Shown piece after piece: positions 1 through 10,768 of a DNA stretch of 64,000 bases (positions are counted from its first letter, which is position 1; every line of letters starts with the position of its first letter). This stretch comes from Pseudoneurospora amorphoporcata (taxonomy: Eukaryota > Ascomycota > Sordariomycetes > Sordariales > Sordariaceae): assembly GCA_033297205.1 (NCBI GenBank), contig MU859084.1, positions 1-64,000 of the forward strand, written 5' to 3'. A program made the position numbers and the translations under genes. The notes below the pieces were generated by a model that did no database searches, had not been told where the DNA came from, and worked only from the letters and a program-made list of their open reading frames with translations.

Positions 1-775
1 AGAGAAGAAAGACTGGCCCGTAGGGCGAACCTTGCCGCCTATCCTTTAAGGCCGTGCGTTGGTATGGGTGCCTGACTGCCTGAGGCAGCCCCACGATCTG
101 AGTATGTAACCGTATGGAGGCTAGAGGGGACCAATGGGCTCTGGGCCTGCCGGTCCCTTGCTGGGTTGGCGTGCATTGCCGGCACTCGTAGTCTGGCTAA
201 CCGTGTGCCAAATACTAGTACTGGGCGCCAGACCTGTGATAATAATGACAAATTAATTTAAGGAGAATGCTGAATAGGTTCGAGAATCTAGAACGCAGTG
301 GTGAAACCTTTGTGTTCTAGTAGATTCTGTAGGGGCTGAGTTGATTGATTCTATAACGTAGAAGGAATAGTGTCCTCAGCAATTAGCCTTCTATACTATA
401 AGGTAGTACAAAGCAGTTACAAGGCACAGTATTAGCTATACGTTAACAACTACTATACTTCAGGCGTCCCTATAGTACCCTCTGTCAGGGGCTAGTAATA
501 GTTAAAATAGGAGTTTGAGGTTATAAAGACAGTTGGAGGCGATTCGAGCTGGTTCTAAAGTTATTTCTAATAATAATATAATGCGAGAGATATTTTCAAA
601 AATCTAGTAATGTTTCAGTTAGTGTTGAGACTAGTAATATTTCTATTAGTATTAAGATTACTTAGCTTAGAATTATAATGTAGATCTAGCTTTATAGTAC
701 AGAAAGGCGGACACCGTGGGCGTTTCACTGTCTTCGTTGGGCATATCCGGCTCCGCCTAAGGAAAGACTATTTTA
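1..775. other. gene-free AT-rich spacer
   Basis: No supportable gene. From about 240 to 700 the sequence is AT-rich and dense in TpA steps (many TAGTA, CTATA and TAATA words), which could be the footprint of old C-to-T decay, but I see no recognisable element, no terminal repeats and no open frame worth calling. Confidence 0.5.
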
Positions 776-1184
776 ATGAACTTGCTTGGACTAATAAAAC
801 CCTCCAGGACGGCCACATTAGGTTCTACGCCAATAACGACCTTATCAGCAACAGCAACCTCAAACAGCCCAGCAGGACCAACCAACTGCCTAGACGTAGG
901 CAAGAGAACGTATACCAACAAAAACGGCAAGAAATTTCTCAACACGTGTGGAATCGATTACGCCGGTGACGGAGAGGCCAGCGATCTGAGGAACGCGAAG
1001 ACGACGACCTTTGATGAGTGCATCGAGAAGTGCTCGACGACTACCAGGTGTACGGGGGGCGGGATGGGAAAACCTGCAGGACGATGGGCAAAATAAGTAT
1101 CGGCGGACGTGCTGGATGAAGAATAACTTGCAAAAGTCACATACTGCGGAGATGAGCTACAGCTTAGCTGTGCTGGTTAAGTAA
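776..1184 (+). pseudogene. cysteine-rich PAN/Apple-like domain fragment, frameshifted
   Basis: The frame from 776 reads a small secreted-type cysteine-rich domain: NCLDVG, then CGIDY, then TFDECIEKC, a spacing seen in fungal PAN/Apple-like domains. After the G-rich run at 1051-1060 the matching sequence continues one base over, reading GAGWE and later CWMKNN and ending AVLVK-TAA at 1182-1184. In the original frame a TAA at 1094-1096 stops translation. One inserted or lost base in the G run therefore separates two halves of what looks like one domain. No signal peptide is visible upstream, so the 5' part is also missing or in another exon. The domain identity is from pattern memory; the frameshift is seen directly. 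A sequencing error in the G run would make this a real gene. Confidence 0.5.
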
Positions 1185-3749
1185 AGGAGGAAAAATAGAC
1201 GGTATGGTACCAAGACCAGGAAGCGAAGCGATGAACGCGAGGCACTTAAAAAAGAATGTTCTGTTCCTCACAAGTTTGCACCAGAATGTCTGTTTCACTA
1301 GGAAACACATGATAACTGGAACGACACTCCCGAACAGATTTGAGACTGAGAGAAATCATTTGGTGTCCAAGGTTATGATCGCACATCCGCAAACGCACAT
1401 GTTCAGCTAGAAGAGGTTCTATTTCCGCATAAAGTGTAGAGTAAAGGCAAAGGAAGGCGGCGTAATGCTTGGAGGAGGATATACCACGAGGTAAAGACGG
1501 TTAGGGATATTGAATCCAGTTAATATAAGGGACGTAACACATATATCACCGCAAGATCCAAAATTTAAACCTGTCTTATCTCTTACCATATCGATGTGTT
1601 TGCATGCTATAGGGAGGTCATAGAACAGTTTGCACAAACCTTCCAGCAGACTCTTACCCATGGTGCTCAAAATTGCTGTGACCGCTGTTATGTATAGTCT
1701 TTACCTCTGTTATTGCAATATAATTCCGGCACTATGGGGACGGCTTAAAGTTTTTGCACTAACTACGCATTTTGCAACTACTGATGCCACAGTCGCATAC
1801 AAATCTGGGAATCCGGGCAGGGAAAAGTGTTGCACTAGTTGGGTAAATTTATATGCGTTTGCAGAAAGGGGGTGTTTGCAACTTCAGGGGTAAAGACTAC
1901 CTACTATATGATGCTTCGGCTCGTGATGCGAGATCACGGCACCAAACCCGACACGGTCACAACTGCCGAGAGGAAAGACCTGGACCGCCGGCGTGAGAGC
2001 GAGCTATTGGAGAAAGAAGCCAATGCAACCTCCGCGCCACTGCCCGACGGCGCCGTCAACATTGTCGGATGTACCGGTGTAACAGGTCTTGGTGGAGCCG
2101 AAATATTTGACGGCGACTAGGTTGGTCGTCCTACCCTTGCCCCGCGCGGTGGGTGATTGTAGGAACCAAGTCGTTCCCCTCTCTCCCTTTCGATCTTGGC
2201 CAGTTGGAGAAGAATGGAAGTCATTAAGGTTCTCTTCTTGAGAGGTGACGTTTGTGACATATCGTTTTCATCTGCTACAACACAAGAAGCGGGTTTTCAG
2301 CAAAGATTCTCCCCAGAGTTCCATCGTCGTGTGCTCATCCCACCACTTTTTCACGTATTTCCCCAAGTTTTTGTTCGCGGGGTCACGTAGGTCACCACAA
2401 TTTGACCGAACTTCCCCAATTTCTGGGGGATGATTTGTTTGAGGGAGAGAGCACCACACATCACCCACATCTCCACTGTTGTCGGCCCGTATAGGCCCTG
2501 GCCACACGGGGAAGCACACGCTAGGAGCGAAAGAGACCAGGTACCCCGTGGGCCGTAGGTGCCATGGATCGAAACCCAGAGAATCTCCACATGTATATCA
2601 AGGCATCGCGCCGCTCGCTGTCACTCAAGTGTCACCGAACCCGCCGCGCTTGGAATCTTCGGCACTCCGCTCCTTTGTTTGTTTGTTGTGAACCCGCCCG
2701 GACACGGAGTCTGTGTGCAAATACGATACGGACCCGGTCGAGAGGTTTGGACCTCCGAAGCGGTGAGCATCCCGGCTGCGTATTGGCACGGCTTTGCTAC
2801 TTGTTCTTTATCTTCCTAGTTCTTTCAACTCGTCCGCCTGGGCCGTGGCAGACGGTGAAGTTTATCTCGGTGCCCAAAGTCAGCGCTTGGTACCTTGTCC
2901 CAACAGTCGACCTCCCAGTTCGCGTTCGAGACCCCGAATACGTACGGTACTATCGCGAAATTTCGACGGTTAGAGCTCCGGAGAAGGAAACAACGACTCA
3001 AGACCTAGGAGGAAGGCGTTACCGGCAGGCAATATCGGGGAACACACTGCAAAAATCACACCCACACACACATCATCAAACTTTTTCTGTCAAAGAACGG
3101 CCAAGCGACGAAACGGTTCGAACGTTAACCCCCGGACCCCAGTGGCCTAAAATTCAAAGACCTCGAGACTCAATTGGAGCGTGGAATATTCGAGGCCTTG
3201 TGGTCTTTCAACAATCAGCTATTGTACACGCCCAGGACACCCTATCTCGTGCTATGACATCGATCCTACCCTGAACCTGCAGAGTGGCATCAGCACATGC
3301 AGACTGGGCAACAAATCTACCTTGCTTGCTCTACGACGTCAGCAGCCTCTCGGGTGTAAGTGACTATCCTTGACCCCCTTGACTTTTTCAAAGTTCTGGT
3401 TCTGCAGATCGGCTAGGCCTTAGCTCTCGTGAGAATAAATCTCATGTTTGGCCGCGGGACTTTCAGGTAGCGGTGCGTAGTGCATCCTCGCATCCCCAAT
3501 CGTGCCGATTGTCCAGGAACATTAATATCGATTGCTAGGGAGAGGTTGTTCTTGGAACCTTCGAACCCAGAAACGGGTCTTCTTTCATGACCTCACTGGA
3601 CCAGTGCGCTGCCCAGATCCGGGCCGTTTCAACCAGGTCCACGGCGCTGAAAACGCAAAATAACCCCGCAAGAGGTCATCTCGGCCTATCACACAAGGCG
3701 CCCTGAGCTGAGCTGCCCCGCATCAACGACCATCATTTCACGCATCCAG
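1185..3749. other. spacer without recognised gene
   Basis: Short open frames occur (1839-2120 and 2564-3274 on the plus strand), but their translations are rich in Arg, His and Cys, lack domain character and are matched by equally open frames on the other strand. A GC-richer patch at 1915-2120 could be the tail of a lost gene. I see no supportable feature. Confidence 0.4.
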
Positions 3750-4427
3750 TTGGTACCTCGCTCTAGTGTACCTATGCAAGCCGACGATACGCCGTCTCCA
3801 CCAAGCTTCACAGGCGGCAGTCGTGTTGTGCTCGATATTATGCCTGTTGTTCCAAGGCGGCGGCGGTCTTTAAATTCCAGCACGGCGCCTGACCCCGCGG
3901 CACACAAAGCTTCCCGTGGTGCCTCTGCTGACGACTCACGTTATCATCACGGGCCGTCCGTTGTCGAAAGCAACAGTTGCACAGAGGCAAGCGACGCCAA
4001 AGAAAAAGAGGCCCGAAAGACGCAGACGACGGGTGCCGGTGCCGACATTCCCTCCAGCCCAGGCAGCCCTCCATCGCCTAGAGATACCGTCTTCACTCGC
4101 TTTCGTCCCACCGGCCCCAGTGCAGTTAACAAATCGCAAGCGAAACGCGAACGGTCCCAGACTTGCCGTGGTGTCCTCACCAGCCTGATTCGTGTGCTTT
4201 CATCGTCGGTGGCTTTCTTGGTAGTCATTATTGTAAGTACCCCTTGTCTTTCAGAAGCGCTTTCCAAGTCGGACCGTTCCAAATATACTCCTTACCGGCA
4301 TTTATGCCCCGGACTGTACCTAGCGGGAAACTCAGACCGGGCAGCAGACCAGCCAGGAATTTTGGATGAACCAGCCTCGCCCAGGGCAGTGTGCATGCAC
4401 TTGCTATGTACAATGAAAGCTACATAG
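3750..4427 (+). other. weak hypothetical open frame upstream of glucokinase
   Basis: This open frame encodes a Ser/Pro/Arg-rich sequence with a single hydrophobic stretch (VLSSSVAFLVVIIV) ending at a good donor-like GTAAGT at 4231, after which the translation becomes featureless. In another frame the same DNA reads KKKRPERRRRR, a basic cluster. I do not recognise either product. It could be the first exon of a small membrane protein, or chance. Composition, not homology, is the only support. Confidence 0.2.
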
Positions 4428-4964
4428 GTAGCAAGGACAAGTGCAGGTTGGTAACCTGCTTGTTGGGTTCAAGTCGGCCGAGCGAGCAGGTCCGGCCGGA
4501 AACCTAAGGTACCTACCTAAGCATCGGATTGCTCCAAATTTACCTGGCTCCCTGGCTGGAACAACTGCGCGCGGTACCCATCGGACCTTCACTGGGCTTT
4601 TAATGCCCCTGGTACCCCACCGATTATGCCCCTCCACGGCGATCCCACCAAGAACCTAACATCATACCGTCACGGGGGATTCCCCACGGAGAAGCACCCG
4701 CATTGTACAGGACTAATTGTCCACCACTACCAGTACATATAATAACTCTAAACTCCCCAGATTCTCCGGGCCTTGCTCCCCGACTCAACACTTCATTATT
4801 CTTCTTTCTTATCTCGACAATCCACTTTCACTCCCACAACTACCACGGCCACCTTTTCTCCCCCGGCCTTCTCGCAAGACCAACCTCAACGACCACAACC
4901 ACCCGCAGTGTGCGAGACTCGTCCCTCATTTCCCACAACCAACCCAGTCTCGAGCCCGCTCACC

Positions 4965-6697
4965 ATGGCCCTCGAGACCCACACTAAGACCGTTGTCGGT
5001 CAGTTCGACTACTCGGACGAAGATGTCAACAAGGCTGTCGTAGAGTTCCTTCGTCAAATGTGTAGGTGGTCCCATATCGTCGTAGACAAATCCCGCAACA
5101 AGCTCTGACACTTTGAGGCTTGCAGCCGAAGGCCTCGAGAAGGATGGTGCCAGCTTGAGCCAAATCCCAACATACGTTACTGCCGTCCCCAATGGCACTG
5201 AAAAGGTTAGTTACACACTGCTGCCGATACTAACCCCCAAGTGCTTGCATCCGATAGCTAACCTCGTCCGATCGTTAGGGTCTCTACATGGCTGTCGACC
5301 TCGGTGGCACCAACTTCCGTGTTTGCTCGATCCAGCTTAACGGCGACACCACTTTCCGCCTCACATACACCAAGGTCGCCATCCCCAGAGAGCTCATGGT
5401 TGCCAAGACCGCTGAGGAGCTGTTCGCTTTCTTGGCAAAGCAGATCGAAATCTTCCTCCGAACACATCACGGCGAGCACTTCGAGGCACATATCCGCAGA
5501 CGTATGACCATAAGCTCCCCCGATGGCTTCAAGGATGAGCACGTTTTCCGTCTGGGCTTCACTTTCAGTTTCCCCGTCCAACAATTGGGTATCAATAAGG
5601 GTACACTCATTCGCTGGACCAAAGGTTTCGATATCCCAGACGCCGTTGGAAAGGATGTTTGTGCTCTCCTGCAAACCGAGATTGACAAGCTCCATCTTCC
5701 CGTCAAGGTCGCCGCTCTTGTCAACGACACTGTTGGTACTTTGATGGCTCGTTCCTACTCTTCCCCCGGCAAGAGCGGTGCTATCCTCGGTGCTATCTTC
5801 GGCACTGGCACCAACGGAGCTTACGTCGAGAAGCTTTCCAAGCTCAAGAAGCCCTTGGCCGGTGAGTACGACAACTCTACCGGCGAGATGGTCATCAACA
5901 CCGAGTGGGGTTCGTTCGACAACCAGCTCAACGTCCTCCCCAACACACCATGGGATGTGCAGCTCGACGAGGCCACCCCAAACCCCGGTATTCAGATGTA
6001 CGAGAAGCGTGTCTCCGGCATGTACCTCGGCGAGATCTTGCGGTTGGCGGTCATCGATCTGCTCAAGAGGCCAGACGTTGCTTTCTTCAAGGACGAGAAC
6101 TCGAGCTCCAATGACTGGAAGTCAACCACGAACATTGCCGAGCATTCCCCCCTCTACAAGCAGTGGGGTCTTGACACGTCGGTTCTCTCTGTCGCTGCCG
6201 CTGACTCTACCCCCGAGTTGTCGATCCTCCGCCAGGAGCTCGAGTCCAACCTCCACATCTATGCCGCCTCTTTGGAGGATGCTCAAGCTTTCAAGGCCAT
6301 TGCTGCTGCTATCGGTCGCCGTGCTGCTCGTCTTGCGGCTGTTGCCATTGCTGCTATCGTTCTCCAGACCGGCAAGCTTACCGACCCCGAGCTGGGAGGC
6401 GAGCCCATCGACATTGGTGTTGACGGAAGCTTGGTCGAGCACTACCCCTACTTCCGCGACATGATCTACGAGGCTCTTCGTGTCATCAAGGGTATTGGTG
6501 CGGAGGGTGCCAAGCGGATCCGCATTGGTATTGCCAAGGACGGATCTGGTGTTGGTGCCGCTCTGATCGCTCTCGTAGCCGCCGGTATGGAGAAGAGCAG
6601 TTCGACAACCGACTTCATCACCGATCTGCGTCTCAACGCCAAGAAGACCGACCTGACAGCCGTGCCTGAGGACAGCGAGCTTGCCACCGCGGAATAG
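4965..6697 (+). CDS. glk-1: glucokinase / hexokinase family
   Basis: Phosphorylates glucose to glucose-6-phosphate with ATP in the cytosol, the entry step of glycolysis. Exons are 4965-5061, 5126-5205 and 5279-6697, giving 531 residues, the usual length for fungal hexokinases. Introns have GTAGGT and GTTAGT donors, and the second holds a GCTAAC branch site. The start is the first ATG in a CACCATGG context. The phosphate-binding motif LGGTNFR lies near residue 67, the sugar-binding block FSFPVQQ with the following TKGF segment in the small domain, and the adenosine-side motif DGSGVGAAL near the C-terminus. A fungal insertion of Ala-rich helices precedes the C-terminal domain. The upstream leader is C/T-rich, typical of highly expressed fungal genes. 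Glucokinase rather than hexokinase is my reading from the N-terminus and from synteny with Neurospora, so that distinction is less certain than the family. Confidence 0.95.
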
Positions 6698-7893
6698 GAG
6701 TCCACCAAGGCAGCTTGTCCAGTGCCAGGCATGGCATCACTGACATGTCGGGGAAAGAGGTGCATTGTTATGTGAACACGGCTTGGCGCAGGAAACGGAG
6801 TTTGGAGTGAGTTTGGGTTGACAGAAAAAGTGTTAAGCGAAAAGCAACATTTGTTTGCTGTGTAAAGATGAACGACGATGGGCGACGAGGGACCTGAAAA
6901 GGGATATGAGGTTCACACTAGATCTTTCAATGTTTTTTTCTTCTCTTTTGGTATGGTTGCTTTTGGGCAGGCGTCACTGGGTTAGGGCTTTATCGCATTA
7001 GGGAAACCCTCAAGGCAGGGATGGGCTCAAATTCTATTTTTTTCTTCTCTCTTCATGACATAGTACATAACCGGGGTTGAAACTTGGAGATGTTGTTATC
7101 TACTGTATAGCAAGAAAAAGTATCAACCAGCGAAGCTGTAATTTTTGTACTACCTGTTGTTCTGACTCGAGTCTCTTAATGGCTTTTGTCACAATGCAAA
7201 ACACCGATGTGTCTTTGCTGTCGCAGTCATGTGTCATAAGCGTGCAATTTGTGTTCTGTCTACCGCACAAAACATGGAGCTGTATTTGTGTGATTTAGTT
7301 AGCCGAATGAAGCATTGCACGCCTTCCCGTGACATTTGTCTACCTTTTTACGCTTGCCCATTTCTGAAGAAACGATGTTTATCTCAAGTCGAACCTGGAT
7401 GTACCAAAGGTCACCTCACTTCTGGCAAGGTATGTATACCAGGCAGATCAAGCAATGGCACATATGTGTTGATCCTCGAACCACTCCACGACCTTCATAG
7501 TATTAGGATAGTTTACTTGACATTAACTCAGTTGCTTGTCAATTCTATAATGTTGTGACTTAATCTCCACGTGTAGATAAGCCACAGTAGGTACTTTATA
7601 TTATATAGCCAAGGTAGGCAAGGAAGGTCATCCTGATTCGCCTCTTGTACTTGGGGAATTCTCGTCCGATCAGAAGCTCGTCAAAACCGATGTATGCCTC
7701 CGTTGCAAGCTAAAAACTAACCGTCTGACGCCACTCCTCTCTATTTCATCCCGCCCTCCCATATATCATTACACCTCTATAAACATCGTGTACTTCTTTG
7801 GTCCCATTCCGTTACATTTATTACTCGGTTTTGCAGCAGTCAGAGGCCGGCAGAGCACAGAAGGCATAAAGTCAGTCAGACTCCCCAGGTCTA
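6698..7893. other. 3' region of glucokinase and spacer
   Basis: Contains the presumed 3' UTR of glucokinase with T-rich tracts (about 6940 and 7040) and the downstream region of the convergent acetyltransferase gene. Open frames at 7077-7558 are short and featureless. Nothing else seen. Confidence 0.5.
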
Positions 7894-9324
7894 CTACTGC
7901 CCAAAAGCAGCACTAGGATACGCCCTCCCCTTCTTCTTCTTCGTCGGTGCCACCGAACTACTCCTCGAGCTAACCCCGCTAGTGGCGCCCGAAGTCATTT
8001 CCCTAGGGGTACCAGCACCAGGAACACTAAGCTGGACCATCTCAGGCGGCAGATCGTTCCATTCGGTTTCCGGTCGTGTGTTTTGGTACGACTTGCCGGT
8101 TGAGGGGGGCGGTCGTGTTGAGGAGCTGGAGGAAGGGGGAGGAGCTGAGCCTGGTGTTAATGATGCCGGTGGTGCCCCTGGTGTCCCTGTCGGTGGGGTA
8201 AAAGATGATGTAGAGGAGGAACGGGTATTGGGGTTCGATGAGGTTGGAGGAGGTCCTGCTGGGGACTTTGGCGGTGGTGGTGTGGTCAAAGAGGGTAGGT
8301 TGACGGCAGCTGCTAGGACGCCTGTGGCCGTGGCGGGCGTGGTGGCGGTTGTGCTTTGTGCCATGATGCCGGTGCCGGTGGGTTGGAGGAGGTGGTTTCG
8401 TTTCGGTAGGGTGTTGGCTGCCCCTAACGGTGCTTGTGTTGGTGTAGATCCTCCAATATCCCTACGCACAATCCAAGCCGTGTCCGGTCGTAGCTTAAAG
8501 TAGTACCCTCTCACTGGATCACGGCCTTCAGTCCGGAACCCTCGCTGTCCGTACCACTGGAGGCCTTCCTCGTTTTCGGTCCACACGTGGGCGTAGATGG
8601 TTCGTACGTCGATCGTAGAGCCCGCGGCGGGCAGGAGCGAGGCACTGGCGATGATGTGGTCGAGCGCGGCGGCCGCAAGACCAAGGGATCGGTACGGGGA
8701 GAGGAGGGCGAGCGATTGGATATAGATGGCGTGGTAAGGCGAGTCGGCGGGAGCTGGGCCGGACTGGTTCTGCTGCTGGGCACTGGGTAATTGAGGTGCC
8801 CGCGGTTGGCCGTTGGATGGGTCTAGGAAGGGGTTCGGCTCGAGTCGACAGACGACGCCGCCAATGACTTTGGGCTCGGAAGTGGGATCGTCGCTCCACA
8901 GGATGACGCGTGAGAAGAGCCCCGAGGCAAGCGGTTCGAGGACCTTGGCGTAGAAGACCTCCGGGTAGGCGACTTGGAGGAGGAGCGAATTGATGCGGCG
9001 GAGGGCGGCTATATGGTGTTCGGCCACCGGGACTATGCTGGCTTGAGAGGGGATCGACGGTGGGGATGGCAGGACGGGGATGTTGGCCGGTAGAGTAGCC
9101 GTGACGGGCCCGAGACCGGGACGAGCTGGACCTTGTTGCGGCGGTGGGGCCGAGGTGAGAGAAGAGGGAGGAGGAGGCGGCGGTGGCGCTGGAGGGTTCG
9201 AAAGCACGCTTGCCGTTGTTGCTGCACTGTTCACGCAGTCTTGAAGGGGAGGGGCATGTTGAGGTTTGTGTTGCTGCTTCGGCTGGAAGAATGACAGTAT
9301 CGAGGGTTGTTGACTACGCGACAT
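7894..9324 (-). CDS. NAA50-like GNAT N-acetyltransferase with N-terminal PIP-box-like motif
   Basis: Single exon, 476 residues. The central part (about residues 100-290) follows the N-alpha-acetyltransferase NAA50 (San) pattern: an LRRIN...FYAKVLE entry helix, IYIQSLALLSPYRSLG with the R-x-x-G acetyl-CoA loop, IYAHVW, WYGQRGF and a terminal GYYFKLRP strand. The Tyr and His that are catalytic in human NAA50 (YIMTL and LHV there) appear conserved as YIQSL and AHV, so the enzyme should be active. Long Pro/Ser/Thr-rich flanks make it far larger than metazoan NAA50 (about 170 residues). Residues 6-13 read QPSILSFF, an exact fit to the PCNA-interacting motif Q-x-x-[ILM]-x-x-[FY]-[FY]. The C-terminus carries a KKKKGR nuclear-type basic cluster. 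The enzyme family is well supported; nuclear and PCNA-linked function is inference. Confidence 0.8.
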   Translation of the reverse strand: MSRSQQPSILSFFQPKQQHKPQHAPPLQDCVNSAATTASVLSNPPAPPPPPPPSSLTSAPPPQQGPARPGLGPVTATLPANIPVLPSPPSIPSQASIVPVAEHHIAALRRINSLLLQVAYPEVFYAKVLEPLASGLFSRVILWSDDPTSEPKVIGGVVCRLEPNPFLDPSNGQPRAPQLPSAQQQNQSGPAPADSPYHAIYIQSLALLSPYRSLGLAAAALDHIIASASLLPAAGSTIDVRTIYAHVWTENEEGLQWYGQRGFRTEGRDPVRGYYFKLRPDTAWIVRRDIGGSTPTQAPLGAANTLPKRNHLLQPTGTGIMAQSTTATTPATATGVLAAAVNLPSLTTPPPPKSPAGPPPTSSNPNTRSSSTSSFTPPTGTPGAPPASLTPGSAPPPSSSSSTRPPPSTGKSYQNTRPETEWNDLPPEMVQLSVPGAGTPREMTSGATSGVSSRSSSVAPTKKKKGRAYPSAAFGQ

Positions 9325-10768
9325 GCTGGAAGTGGAAACCGGGAATGATGGACCTTAAGAGGGAAAGAAAGGTAGAAAGGGGAAATTCGCAATGTTGCCG
9401 TGGTCACGACAAGTGTAAATAACCGTCGTGTCAGTGGTGAAGTCTGGCCCACCGGCATATGTTACAGACGCAGCTGAGAAGACCTTCAGGGACCACCACT
9501 GTGCCCCTGGCCCACCCGGCAGCGACACCTACGAAAAGGACAAAGATGCACTGGATAGTGTGTTCCAGACCAGACCCAACTTGCTTGACACGTTTGTGTC
9601 GCCCCACATGTGATGGCAACACACGACGGGAGGATGCCCGGAGAGGCGGAATGCACTCCGCGTTGATAGGAAAGGGCACGTGGTTGGTTTTATAGAGCTT
9701 TCAATGATGCCCTTGTTGTATGGCAGTAAGAGACTACAGTAGTTGTGGTGGTCCCGTCGTTGGGAAACCGAGGCACATGGCGACCTTGGACGGCTCACGA
9801 GACAGCCCTTCTATTCACACTTGCACTGAAGCCGCTTGTAGTACTCCTCCCGGCTCACTGATAAGAAGCATTGAATATAAATTTGACTCACAGCCCCAAT
9901 ATTTGTGTCTAACTGGCACAGTCCAGTCATGGCGTTGATGTGTTGTAGATGAGGAAATTCAGGGACAGCATCGGCTATACACACGGCGTCCGCGGCAGGC
10001 ACGCAGAAGACACCAATCGCGGCCCGTCGTGAGGTGGAAGGGAGCACGGAAGCTGCTTTCCTTGGCTAGTCGCAGTCGCCTGATGGAACTCGGATGCTCC
10101 ACTGTCAGCCAGTGCTTACACGCCTGAAGCCCACTACAACTTCTGCATGTAGTGTACACAACTGCCACAAAACCGCGACCTACCGAACATCACCGTGGAT
10201 GGACATTTTTCCCATCAACCAAGCTTCGGGCAGAAAATTCACTATCGTCGACCGACAAATACCACCACATCCAAAGGTATTTTGGATGCTCCGAGACTTT
10301 CGAACATATCGCAGCTTAGTGTCAATTGAACACCGCACACAACACGGGTCTCGAGTCGGTATCGAGCATTCCTGCCCCCATCACCACCGGAGGCTCTCGA
10401 GAACACGCACCACTTAGTGCAGTCGGCGGTTTCGGCTTGCTGCAGCCGAGTTGAACGATCCGTGGATGCTTCAAGGCCACTTCTTCGCGCGTGGATCAAA
10501 GCCTCGTTCCGATCAGCACCTGAACACCGAAAACTACCGGCGAACCGCATATCCCATCCGCCACGCCAGTCGAACTTCAACCTTGACTCGGCTTGCCCAG
10601 CATCACCCGAGCCTGGGAGGGTATTAGGGAGTCGCGACTTGGAAGCCCACTACTTCCACACGACACACAGGGACCCATCTCATACGACAGTTGCCAAATT
10701 TCCACCGGCCACTCCAGGGGTGTCGATCAGTCCCGACATAACCTGGCCAGGCGTCTGTCATTGTCAAG
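9325..10768. promoter_or_regulatory. divergent promoter region, acetyltransferase (-) and SGF11-like (+)
   Basis: A 1.4 kb spacer between divergent genes. It should hold both promoters and 5' leaders. Open frames on both strands (for example 10094-10417) are short and uninformative. No specific operator could be recognised. Confidence 0.4.

Noticed and set aside
2564..3274. 236-residue open frame on the plus strand
   Set aside because: Arg/Pro/His-rich with no family features and no intron or start context support; other frames in the same DNA are equally open.
4466..4480. tRNA B-box-like GGTTCAAGTCG
   Set aside because: No A box or cloverleaf-forming arms around it.
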